In this document: one piece after another, positions 10,383 to 17,858 of the stretch
How positions within the stretch are numbered: position 1 is the stretch's first letter
Layout: each line of letters begins with the position of its first letter
Assembly (NCBI RefSeq): GCF_003967355.1
Contig: NZ_BIFH01000022.1
Span: 124,001 to 188,000, forward strand
DNA length: 64,000 nucleotides
Source of the DNA: Embleya hyalina
GTDB lineage: Bacteria > Actinomycetota > Actinomycetes > Streptomycetales > Streptomycetaceae
Direction of reading: 5' to 3'
Program-made: the position numbers and the translations under genes
The notes under the pieces: generated by a model
Told to the model about the DNA's origin: nothing
What the model saw: only the letters and a program-made list of their open reading frames with translations
Database searches by the model: none

Positions 10383-11107
10383 CAGGCGTTCCCCCCGCCG
10401 TAGCCCAGTTCGAGCGCGAGGCGGAAGAAGTCCTCACGGGCCTCCATCGCCACCCTGTTCTTGGCGTACTGGGTGACCACCTGGCCCTCGGCGGCGGCGC
10501 GAGTGTGGACCTTGTACCGACGGATCACCGTCTTGGTACGGGGCCACCCCTGGGCGTCGACGTACTCTCGCGTCTGGTCCAGGTCGACCGAGCCGTCGCG
10601 GGGATCCCAGTTGTTTATGGTCACCTTGAAGGGCAAGCCCGTCGGACGAATGACCCTGGCGATGGTGCGTGCCGTGGGGTCGAACGCCAGGGGCTCCGGC
10701 GGAAGGGGCACGATCACGTCGTCGGCGACGGCGAGTGCCTGGCGCAGGAGGTCTTCGTCCTGGAGGCTGCCGGGGGTGTCGATGAACACGTGCTGGCGGC
10801 CGTTGTCACTCGTTTCGAGGACGGACGCCACCACGGCGGCCAGGTTGAGGGCCGTGGTGGTCTTTCCGACACCGCCCTTTTGATTGGCGATGACGTGCAC
10901 GAGAGCGGAGTCGCCGCTCAGGAGCTTCAGGTGTTCGGGAGTCTCGTGCTCCTGGGAGAAATCGAAGGGCAGATCGGTGATGCGGTCGGCCCACCAGACG
11001 GTGGACGCCTGAGGGTCGACCGAGACGACATACACGCTTGCAACCATGTGCTCCGTTTGCTTCCCGTGGGTTCCGGTACTTCGGGCAGATGGCAGTTTGG
11101 CAGACAT
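10382..11107 (-). CDS. parA: ParA-family ATPase with rearranged N-terminal motifs
   Basis: 241 aa if started at the ATG at 11107 (GGGGGA upstream); an ATG at 11047 (GGAG upstream, 221 aa) is equally possible. The C-terminal two thirds are an ordinary plasmid ParA: HVFIDTPGSL (107-115), VADDVIVPLPPEPLAFDPT, NNWDPRDGS and a helical end. The deviant Walker A motif NQKGGVGKTT is at 75-84. The VVSVDPQAST block, which normally follows Walker A by about 30-40 residues, here stands at 27-36, before it. The first two beta-alpha units therefore appear swapped. It should drive segregation with ParB if it folds. The swap may be a real permutation, a damaged gene or an assembly error. Confidence 0.85.
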   Translation of the reverse strand: MSAKLPSARSTGTHGKQTEHMVASVYVVSVDPQASTVWWADRITDLPFDFSQEHETPEHLKLLSGDSALVHVIANQKGGVGKTTTALNLAAVVASVLETSDNGRQHVFIDTPGSLQDEDLLRQALAVADDVIVPLPPEPLAFDPTARTIARVIRPTGLPFKVTINNWDPRDGSVDLDQTREYVDAQGWPRTKTVIRRYKVHTRAAAEGQVVTQYAKNRVAMEAREDFFRLALELGYGGGNA

Positions 11108-11190
11108 GTGTCCCCCATGCGTCGGCGACCCGACGGTGCGTACGGGATGGCACTCCGATGGCCGCCGGATGCGGGTCGGGGCCGAACCGA

Positions 11191-11208
11191 ACTTTACGGC
11201 CGTCAAGT
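11191..11208 (+). repeat. 18-bp near-palindrome copy 4
   Basis: Exact ACTTTACGGCCGTCAAGT, preceded by GA and followed by TC. First of six copies in the 490 bases upstream of parA. Confidence 0.8.
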
Positions 11209-11266
11209 TCGTGGTCGGGCGAGCCATCAGGGGAGGAATCCAGGTGCGTTCGTGGCCCGGAGCCGG

Positions 11267-11284
11267 ACTTTACGGCCGTCAAGT
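11267..11284 (+). repeat. 18-bp near-palindrome copy 5
   Basis: Exact copy, 76 bases from copy 4, same orientation, followed by TT. Confidence 0.8.
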
Positions 11285-11381
11285 TTCGCCCGGGAGCGGG
11301 GGCGCCGCCGTTGAATTCGGTGGGGGAGTGACGAGTTGGCGTGCCGGGGTGGGCGGTGTCCGGAGGTGGGCCGGCACCGAG

Positions 11382-11399
11382 ACTTTACGGCCGTCAAGT
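11382..11399 (+). repeat. 18-bp near-palindrome copy 6
   Basis: Exact copy, 115 bases from copy 5, same orientation, followed by TTTT. Confidence 0.8.
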
Positions 11400-11461
11400 T
11401 TTTCCGAGCACCTGCACGGGACTTCCGGGGGGTTCATGGATGTGCGTGGCGCAGGAGTCGA

Positions 11462-11479
11462 ACTTTACGGCCGTCAAGT
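11462..11479 (+). repeat. 18-bp near-palindrome copy 7
   Basis: Exact copy, 80 bases from copy 6, preceded by GA and followed by TT. Confidence 0.8.
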
Positions 11480-11541
11480 TTCTCCGAGTGCCCATGCGAG
11501 GTTGCCGGGTGTGCTCGGGTGCGCGTGGCGCGAGGGTCCGA

Positions 11542-11559
11542 ACTTTACGGCCGTCAAGT
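11542..11559 (+). repeat. 18-bp near-palindrome copy 8
   Basis: Exact copy, 80 bases from copy 7, preceded by GA and followed by TTT. Confidence 0.8.
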
Positions 11560-11659
11560 TTTGCCTCGGCAGCTGCTCGCGATCCGTGATCTCGGTGGGG
11601 GAGCGGCGGAGTTGCCGCGCTCCCGCTGGGCGGCTTCCGAGCGTCTTCTCGGCAGCGGA

Positions 11660-11677
11660 ACTTTACGGCCGTCAAGT
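11660..11677 (+). repeat. 18-bp near-palindrome copy 9
   Basis: Exact copy, 118 bases from copy 8, preceded by GA and followed by TTTT. Last of the cluster. The 490-base stretch 11191-11677 has no supported gene and looks like a centromere-type array. Confidence 0.8.
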
Positions 11678-11774
11678 TTTTCGCCGACTCGGATCGAGGC
11701 GTCCGCCGTAGTGGCAACCGTCGGGCGTTCGAGGGCGATCCGATGTGTGGGGGGATCGGGCGCTGTCCGCTGGG

Positions 11775-12350
11775 TCATCGGTCCGCGGCCCGGGCCTGGA
11801 CGCGCGCTGCGAGTTCGCGATCCGTGATCGCGGCGCGGATGCCTTCGCTGTGCAGCCAGTGGTCGCAGCGGTCGCGAAGTGCGGCGACCTGGTCGATGGT
11901 GAGTCCGATGACGGGCATCGGGTCGAGGCATAGCCGGGGGTCGGGCGGAGTGGCGGTGGGGATCAGGTCTCGGCGGTGTCGGGCGATGTCGTCGAGGAGG
12001 ACTTGGCGGTGGTGTTCCCGGAGGTGGATGAGGCCGCGTGGTTCGGGCCGGTCGCCATCGATCGCGTGGACGAACAGCCGCAGTCGCAAACCGATTCCGC
12101 CCCGGAGCACCCGGGCTCTGCCGGGTGGCCGGTCCTCGGGACGGGGTGGACGCAGCACCGTGCCGGCGAGGACCGCCACGTCCGTGTCGCTGAGGTGGAA
12201 CGCCGCGCGTTCGAGCGGCCCCGGCACATCCAACGCGGCGGACACGACGGCCAGGCGCCACGGCCGCAGGTGACCGTCGACGGGGTTGAGATGGATGCTC
12301 CAGGCGGCCATGGACACGACGGCCCCGTGAAGTGTCCCGACGTCGGTCAT
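11775..12350 (-). CDS. hypothetical protein next to the parAB repeat array
   Basis: 191 aa, start ATG at 12350 with GGAG five bases upstream. It is rich in Arg, His, Asp and Leu, with no signal peptide or membrane segment. The C-terminal part, TIDQVAALRDRCDHWLHSEGIRAAITDRELAARVQAR, reads as a helical domain. I do not recognise the family. It points toward the repeat array and parAB, so it may belong to the same plasmid-derived block. Confidence 0.55.
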   Translation of the reverse strand: MTDVGTLHGAVVSMAAWSIHLNPVDGHLRPWRLAVVSAALDVPGPLERAAFHLSDTDVAVLAGTVLRPPRPEDRPPGRARVLRGGIGLRLRLFVHAIDGDRPEPRGLIHLREHHRQVLLDDIARHRRDLIPTATPPDPRLCLDPMPVIGLTIDQVAALRDRCDHWLHSEGIRAAITDRELAARVQARAADR

Positions 12351-12525
12351 GTGGACTCCAACATTCTTGCGAGCACGGTTTGATGGCGAGGGTGGATCCG
12401 GACGCCACTCGGGTGTCCCCAGGGTGGACACGTGCGCTCCGGGGGCTCGTGTCGCAGACGTGGTGCGTGGCACTCGTCGGCCGGCAACGTGTCCATGTCC
12501 GTAGCATCGGGCCGTAAATGCGACG

Positions 12526-12548
12526 ACCGGGGACGGATCGTCCCCGGT
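12526..12548 (-). terminator. hairpin terminator
   Basis: A perfect 10-bp stem (ACCGGGGACG / CGTCCCCGGT) with a three-base GAT loop, 21 bases beyond the stop of the XRE-TPR gene on the minus strand. No T-tract. Confidence 0.6.
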
Positions 12549-12568
12549 CGCGATGTGTACCTGGCGTG

Positions 12569-13786
12569 CTACGCGGCGATCAGTCCGACGCGGGTCGCGA
12601 GCTTGAGCGCGTCCTCACGCACGGTCGCTCCACCGTTGTCGACCAGGCCGGAAATCAGTGACCGGCCGCTGGGGGAGTAGGTCAGGGTTTCCGGGCTGGC
12701 ACGCCAGCTCTTGTGCAACAGGCTCGCGGTGGCGAGATGATCGCCGCGGTGGTGCGCCCCGCGGGCGAGTTCGATCCAGTGCCGAGATCTGCGCTCGACG
12801 CTGGGGATGCTGCTCGGGTCCAGTTGGTCGGCTTTGCGTTGCGCTTCGCCGGCCTGCCCGACCTCGACGTCGATCATGATGTCGTACAGGTCGACGATCG
12901 CCCGGCCGAAGCCGTGCCAAGGGTGGGCGTAGCCGTCGGGAAGCTTCGGCACGATCGCGGCGGCCTTGTCGAAATGCCTACGGGCCTCACCCTCATGGCG
13001 CTCACGTGCGGCGGTCAACGCCGCGCACAGCCACAGGTGTCCGTATATCGGCAACAGCCGGTTCGGGTCGTCGCCGAGTCGGGGGCGCAGCGACTCGGCC
13101 GCGCGGGATACCAGGTCCTGGGCTTCGTCGCCTCCGTCGCAGGCTCGGATGAGATGGGCGAGGTAGAAGGCGGCGCCCGCAACGGCCAACGGATCGCCGG
13201 ACGCGCGGGCGGCGGCCATCGCGCGATCGGCAACGAGCCACACCAACCGCGGCTCGGCCTGCCAGGCCAGGTACGCCTGCGCCAGGTGGTAAACCTCGGA
13301 CAGCAGGGCTTGCGCGGTGTGCCTGTCGTGGCCGTTGTGGGTGTCGGCCGCCTGCTCGGCCTCGTGCACGAGGCCGGGAAGTACGCGACCGATCTCGGTC
13401 CGTTGGTGGGGCGACGTGTGCCACGTGCGCCACGCACCGTCGAGTCGGGCGCGCACGCGGTCGAGTGTGGGCGGTTCGTCGGTTGCGCCGGCCAGTGGAT
13501 ATGCGGTGAGTGCGCGACGCACGGTGTCGAGACCGTCGTGTCCGGGCCGGGCGTAGTCCATGGTGCGCACCTGTCGGCCGACCAACTCGGTCAGGTCCGC
13601 CACGTGCAGAACGTCGGCCAGGCGCAGGAGCATGGGCAAAGGTGTGCTTCGTTTGCCGATCTCGATGCTCTTGAGCCAGTCGGAACTCTTCCCGCAGGCT
13701 GCGGCAACCGCAGCGCGGGTCATGCCTTGTCGGGTTCTCCGGTCGCGGATGCGCCGGCCGATCTCCTGTGCGCGATCGTCAGCCAC
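12569..13786 (-). CDS. XRE-family regulator with C-terminal TPR-like helices
   Basis: 405 aa. Residues about 6-60 are a Cro/C1-type helix-turn-helix (IGRRIRDRRTRQGMTRAAVA, then CGKSSDWLKSIEIGKR). The remaining 330 residues are Ala/Leu/Arg-rich helical repeats, as in the large actinomycete family of XRE regulators with a TPR-like sensor region. The GTG at 13786 is chosen because GGGGA lies seven bases upstream and the HTH starts a few residues later. It is divergent from the ABC exporter operon starting at 14067 and may regulate it; this is inference from position only. Confidence 0.8.
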   Translation of the reverse strand: MADDRAQEIGRRIRDRRTRQGMTRAAVAAACGKSSDWLKSIEIGKRSTPLPMLLRLADVLHVADLTELVGRQVRTMDYARPGHDGLDTVRRALTAYPLAGATDEPPTLDRVRARLDGAWRTWHTSPHQRTEIGRVLPGLVHEAEQAADTHNGHDRHTAQALLSEVYHLAQAYLAWQAEPRLVWLVADRAMAAARASGDPLAVAGAAFYLAHLIRACDGGDEAQDLVSRAAESLRPRLGDDPNRLLPIYGHLWLCAALTAARERHEGEARRHFDKAAAIVPKLPDGYAHPWHGFGRAIVDLYDIMIDVEVGQAGEAQRKADQLDPSSIPSVERRSRHWIELARGAHHRGDHLATASLLHKSWRASPETLTYSPSGRSLISGLVDNGGATVREDALKLATRVGLIAA

Positions 13787-14066
13787 TGTGTCCCCTACCC
13801 GTAGGTTCGGGTCTGCCCCCGGGGGCGGTGCGGTGTACGGCGGGGGCGCCACCCTGCCTGTGTGTGAACCACCGCCAGGCTACGCCCGCGGGAGGCGCCG
13901 ACGACCCCGTGCGGGTCGGGGTCGGTTGTGGCGGTCGCCCGATCAGTCGGGTTTTTCCTGGCTCGGTGCCGCCATGGGGGGCGAGGATGCCTTGGTTGAG
14001 GCTCGGGCCGCCCTCCCCGGCGGCCGGGGACGGAATCGTGTGTGACGGAGAGGGAAGCGTGAGCCC

Positions 14067-14867
14067 ATGACGCGGCGGGGTGAGCGCGGCAGGTCCGCAG
14101 AGGTCGATTCCTCCGCGCCAGCTCTGCGCCTCGACGGGCTGCGCAAGGTCTTCGGGGAGCGGATCGCGGTGACGGGCCTCGACTTGACCATCGAACCCGG
14201 CTCCTTTTTCGGGCTTGTGGGACCCAACGGCGCGGGGAAGACGACTGCCCTGTCGATGGCCGTCGGCCTTCTGCGTCCGGACGCGGGAACCTCGCACGTG
14301 TTCGGGGCGGACGTGTGGCAACAGGCCGGCCGGGCTCGTGAGCTTTTGGGTGTGCTTCCCGACGGTCTGGCCATGCCCGAACACCTCACGGGTCGCGAAC
14401 TGCTCACATACCTGGGCCGACTTCGCCGTCTCGATCGCACGACGGCCGCACTGCGAACGGACGAACTGCTGGACGTCATGGACCTGATGGACGCCCAGCG
14501 CACGCCCATCGTGGACTACTCGACGGGGATGCGTAAGAAGATCGGCCTGGCGACGGCACTGCTGCACGCCCCCAAGCTCCTGGTGCTGGACGAGCCGTTC
14601 GAAGCGGTCGACCCCGTTTCGGCCGCCGGTCTCAAGCACATTCTGCGGCGCTTCGTGGCCGGCGGCGGGTCGGTGCTCCTGTCCAGTCATGTCATGGCGC
14701 TGGTCGAGGAACTGTGCGACACCGTCGCGGTGATGGCCGGGGGCGACGTCGTCGCGGCCGGCCCGCTGCACCTCGTCAAGGGGCACGGCACGTTGGAGGA
14801 CGCCTTCGTCGAGCTGGTGGGAGGCACGCGGGCGGAGGGGGAGGTCCTGCCGTGGTTGGTGTCCTGA
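14067..14867 (+). CDS. ABC transporter ATP-binding protein
   Basis: 266 aa nucleotide-binding subunit of an ABC-2-type exporter. Walker A is GPNGAGKTT, the signature is YSTGMRKKIGLA, Walker B is LLVLDEPFEAVDP with the catalytic Glu, and the switch His is in LLSSHVM. The signature is divergent from LSGGQ but matches the bacitracin/drug-efflux subgroup with STGM. Start ATG has GGGAAGCGTGAGCCC upstream. The downstream permease overlaps by 16 bases, so the pair is one unit. Substrate unknown. Confidence 0.9.
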   Translation: MTRRGERGRSAEVDSSAPALRLDGLRKVFGERIAVTGLDLTIEPGSFFGLVGPNGAGKTTALSMAVGLLRPDAGTSHVFGADVWQQAGRARELLGVLPDGLAMPEHLTGRELLTYLGRLRRLDRTTAALRTDELLDVMDLMDAQRTPIVDYSTGMRKKIGLATALLHAPKLLVLDEPFEAVDPVSAAGLKHILRRFVAGGGSVLLSSHVMALVEELCDTVAVMAGGDVVAAGPLHLVKGHGTLEDAFVELVGGTRAEGEVLPWLVS

Positions 14868-16684
14868 TCCGCATGAAGCTCACCATCATGCGGCGTGGCA
14901 TGACCGACTCCAGGGCCTCGTGGATGCTCGTCGGTGCTTTCGCCGGGCTGTGTCCGGCGTCGTGCACGATCTGGCTCGCCACACGCGAGGCGGGGCACCC
15001 CGGGGCCCTTGTGGACCTTCTCGCGCTCGTTCTCGCCATGTGGACCTTCGGGTGGATGCTCGGCCCCGTGTGGAGCGGCGAGCCGGTTCTCGGCCCGGAG
15101 AGCTTCGCGCTTGTTCCGCTTCGTCGTCGTGTCTTGGCGCTGGGCCTGCTCGGGGCCGCCCTGGTCGGGATACCCACCGGGGTGGCCCTGATCGCGTTCG
15201 GTGCTCTCGTGGTGTTCGCGGCCCGTCTGGGGGTGGCGCCGGTGATGGTGGCCGTCCCGGTCGTGGTACTCCAGGTCCTGTTCGTGGTTGTGCTCTCGCA
15301 GTTGACGGGGCGTGCTCTTCGCGCGGTGTCCGGTTCACGTCTCGGTGCCGCGGTCGCGGGTCTGTGCACGGCCGCGATGTTGGTGGCGAGCCAGTCCGGT
15401 TGGATCGTCTTCGTCGCTTTGGACGAGGTTCTCGTGAGCGGATTGTCGCCGCGGGTCTCGTGGGTGATACGTGCCCTGCCGTCGGGCTGGGGATTGGCGG
15501 CCATCGACGCCGCCGGCCGTGCCGACTGGGGTGTCGTCGCCGTGGATCTGGCCGGTCTGTGTGTGTTGATCGTTGTGCTGTTCACGCTGTGGTCGCGCTC
15601 CCTGGGGCCCCGCCGGCGGGCACGTTCGGGTGCGGTGCGGGGCTCACGTCCGGCGATGCGACCGGGGTTCCGGGGCGACGAAGCCACCGCCGCGGTGGTG
15701 TCGCGGGAGTGGCGGGCCTGGTGGCGTGATCCTTTGCGGGTGCAAACCCTCGTCGCGGCACCGGCGTTCGCGATCATGTCCTGCGCGCTGCCACTGGCCT
15801 TCGACTCGACGGCGCTGTTGCCGTTCGCCGGTGCCCTGACCGCCGTGATGGGGGCGGTGACGTCCGCGAACCCGTACGGGCAGGACGGCACCGCCCTGTG
15901 GTTGACGCTGCTGGTTCCCGGGGCCGCGCGTCGCGATGTACGCGGGCGGGCGCTCGCGTGGATGGCCCTGTTCGGGCCGTCGTCGATCGTCCTCATGCTC
16001 GGTGGGGGAGTGCTGAACGATCGCGCCGGCGTATGGCCCTGGGCCGTCGCCGCCACACTCGGGGCGCTGGCCGGCGGTGTCGGGCTCATGCTCCTCGTCG
16101 GCGTCGAACAACTCGTTCCCGGCCCCGATCCGCGGCGTCGGAAGTCGTCACCCCTGGATCACGGCAACGTCACCGGCCAGGCGTTCGTCGTGTTGATCGG
16201 CATCGGCGCCGTGACCTGCCCGGGGTTCGGCGTGATGTGGGTCGGCGAACGTGTGGGCAGCGCGTCGACGGTCGGGGTCGGCGCCGTGTTGTGCGTGCTC
16301 GTGGCGTGCTTGTCGGCCCTGTACTGCGGACGGCGTGCGCGGCGCACACTGATCGCCCGTGGGCCGGAACTCCTGCACCTCATGCGCACGGGATCGAACT
16401 CGGACACATCCCGAGCCGGCGCGACGTCGCCGGTGGGGGAGCGAGTCGGGCAAAGGCATCCGATGGTGTGGATGTGCGCCGTGCTGGGGCTGATCGCGTG
16501 CGTCCCCCAGGCGCTGGTGCCCACGATCATGAAGATCAACGGGACCATCGCGCCCGTGTGGTTCCTCGCCCTGCATCTGCCGAACAATTGGCAGTGGCTG
16601 GTCATCGGTTTCATGTACGGACTGGGGATCATGCTCCTCGGTCTCTCCGGCATCCTCTACCGGGGCCGTCTGCGATCCTTCTGA
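14852..16684 (+). CDS. ABC-2-type transporter permease
   Basis: 610 aa polytopic membrane protein with about a dozen hydrophobic segments, split by a charged cytosolic stretch around residues 250-300 (RRRARSGAVRGSRPAMRPGF, then VVSREWRAWWRDPLRVQTL). That middle motif resembles the coupling region of ABC-2 permeases. The GTG at 14852 is preferred over the ATG at 14873 because GGAGGGGGAGG lies seven bases upstream, inside the end of the ATPase gene. It forms the membrane channel for the ATPase encoded just before. Substrate unknown; a role in export of a small molecule or self-resistance is possible. Confidence 0.85.
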   Translation: MVGVLIRMKLTIMRRGMTDSRASWMLVGAFAGLCPASCTIWLATREAGHPGALVDLLALVLAMWTFGWMLGPVWSGEPVLGPESFALVPLRRRVLALGLLGAALVGIPTGVALIAFGALVVFAARLGVAPVMVAVPVVVLQVLFVVVLSQLTGRALRAVSGSRLGAAVAGLCTAAMLVASQSGWIVFVALDEVLVSGLSPRVSWVIRALPSGWGLAAIDAAGRADWGVVAVDLAGLCVLIVVLFTLWSRSLGPRRRARSGAVRGSRPAMRPGFRGDEATAAVVSREWRAWWRDPLRVQTLVAAPAFAIMSCALPLAFDSTALLPFAGALTAVMGAVTSANPYGQDGTALWLTLLVPGAARRDVRGRALAWMALFGPSSIVLMLGGGVLNDRAGVWPWAVAATLGALAGGVGLMLLVGVEQLVPGPDPRRRKSSPLDHGNVTGQAFVVLIGIGAVTCPGFGVMWVGERVGSASTVGVGAVLCVLVACLSALYCGRRARRTLIARGPELLHLMRTGSNSDTSRAGATSPVGERVGQRHPMVWMCAVLGLIACVPQALVPTIMKINGTIAPVWFLALHLPNNWQWLVIGFMYGLGIMLLGLSGILYRGRLRSF

Positions 16685-16883
16685 CCTGCAACGATGCCCT
16701 GTACGACGATCTGAGCGTCGATCGCACGTGCCGCCAGGGAATCACCTCGGGGAGTCGGCGTTCGGCCGGTAGGCGCGAATCGCGATAAAAGCGCAGGTCA
16801 GAGGCATGAACAGGGCGGGGGCGCGGGGGAGTTGGAGGAGACGCGAGGGTAAATGTCGATGTAGTGATCAAAGACCGTGCATT

Positions 16884-17858
16884 TCACGGGGACTTCGAGA
16901 CGGTGGTTGTGGCGGGTGCCGGATTCGGCGCCAGGTTGTCCGCCGCGCATACCGGCTCACTCGGAGCCACCTTCATGGCGGGCTCGGCACTGATCAGTGT
17001 CACCACCACGACACAGGAGTTGGCGGTCACGGCGTTCCCCGCGAGGACCGTCATCTGCTCGTCGGCGCGCACCGTCGAGGAGTTCTGGAACTCCCCGGCG
17101 GGGCTCTGCGCGATCGCGAGGTATCCCGCGACGCCGTCGATGCGCGTGGGAGGCAACCATGACACCTGCACGCTGCCTTCGAAGCGTCGTCGCGTCACCT
17201 GTTGCGGCTGATACGCGGCGAGCAACTCCGGGCCGATCGCGGAGGCCGTCTGTGGGGGCGCGGACTTCGGGGACGTCGCTCGTTCGGAGGTGCCGTCACC
17301 CGAGACCAGCACGAAGGCCACGGCCGTCGCGACGACCAGGAACGCACCGATCGCGGTCCACAACACCCACGATCGACGCGCCTTCGGCGAACCGAAGGCC
17401 CAGTCGCCTTCCGGACCCGCAGGTGTGGTGAAGTCCCAACCGAACACGGCCTCCGCGTCCGGTGGTGCGGCCGGGGACACGTCCGGAAGCGGCGCGTCGT
17501 CCGCGTCCGGCGCGGGCGCGGAGTCGACCGACTCGGACGACCGCGGGGGAGTGGCGGACACCTCCGTGGCCGGTATCGCCGTCGACTCGTCGAATGCCTC
17601 GGATCGCGATGCCTCGGGCGGAACCGTCTCGGAGGGCACCGCTTCCGAGCGCGACGCCCCGGACGTGGCCGACTCCGGTCGGAATTCCGGCGAGTCGATC
17701 GGCTTCGGTGGTGTCGCCACGCTCGGCCACCCCGGCGGAGCGGTGAGCCTCGGTCCGGTCCACTCCCGGCTCTCCATACCCCGATCCGCCTTCCCATCGG
17801 GCCCGGATGAGCCCGGCTCCACCCGCTGCACGTCGTGTTCGCCGGCCGTCGCCATCAT
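16884..17858 (-). CDS. single-pass membrane protein with extracellular FnIII-like domain
   Basis: 324 aa. The first 180 residues are cytosolic, acidic and Ser/Pro/Glu-rich with low complexity. One membrane segment follows (WVLWTAIGAFLVVATAVAFVLV), then an extracellular domain of about 110 residues. That domain, from FEGSVQVSWLPPTRIDGVAG to VVVVTLISAEPAM, reads as a fibronectin type III fold. Start ATG at 17858 overlaps the stop of the upstream gene by four bases (ATGA) and has GGAGG upstream. It is the last gene of the MoxR operon. Confidence 0.7.
   Translation of the reverse strand: MMATAGEHDVQRVEPGSSGPDGKADRGMESREWTGPRLTAPPGWPSVATPPKPIDSPEFRPESATSGASRSEAVPSETVPPEASRSEAFDESTAIPATEVSATPPRSSESVDSAPAPDADDAPLPDVSPAAPPDAEAVFGWDFTTPAGPEGDWAFGSPKARRSWVLWTAIGAFLVVATAVAFVLVSGDGTSERATSPKSAPPQTASAIGPELLAAYQPQQVTRRRFEGSVQVSWLPPTRIDGVAGYLAIAQSPAGEFQNSSTVRADEQMTVLAGNAVTANSCVVVVTLISAEPAMKVAPSEPVCAADNLAPNPAPATTTVSKSP

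Noticed and set aside
10382-11107. Reading parA as a simple frameshifted pseudogene
   Set aside because: The frame is continuous through both blocks and into the conserved C-terminus; the anomaly is the order of motifs, not a broken frame.
9139-11677. CRISPR-like array of short repeats
   Set aside because: Repeats are 18 bp, spacing is irregular (69 to 1721 bases), two copies lie inside parB and no cas genes are present.
11046-11827. Overlapping plus-strand open frames with repeated TAVKF or LYGRQV peptides
   Set aside because: The peptides come from translating the 18-bp repeat in different frames; no ribosome binding site or family similarity supports a gene.
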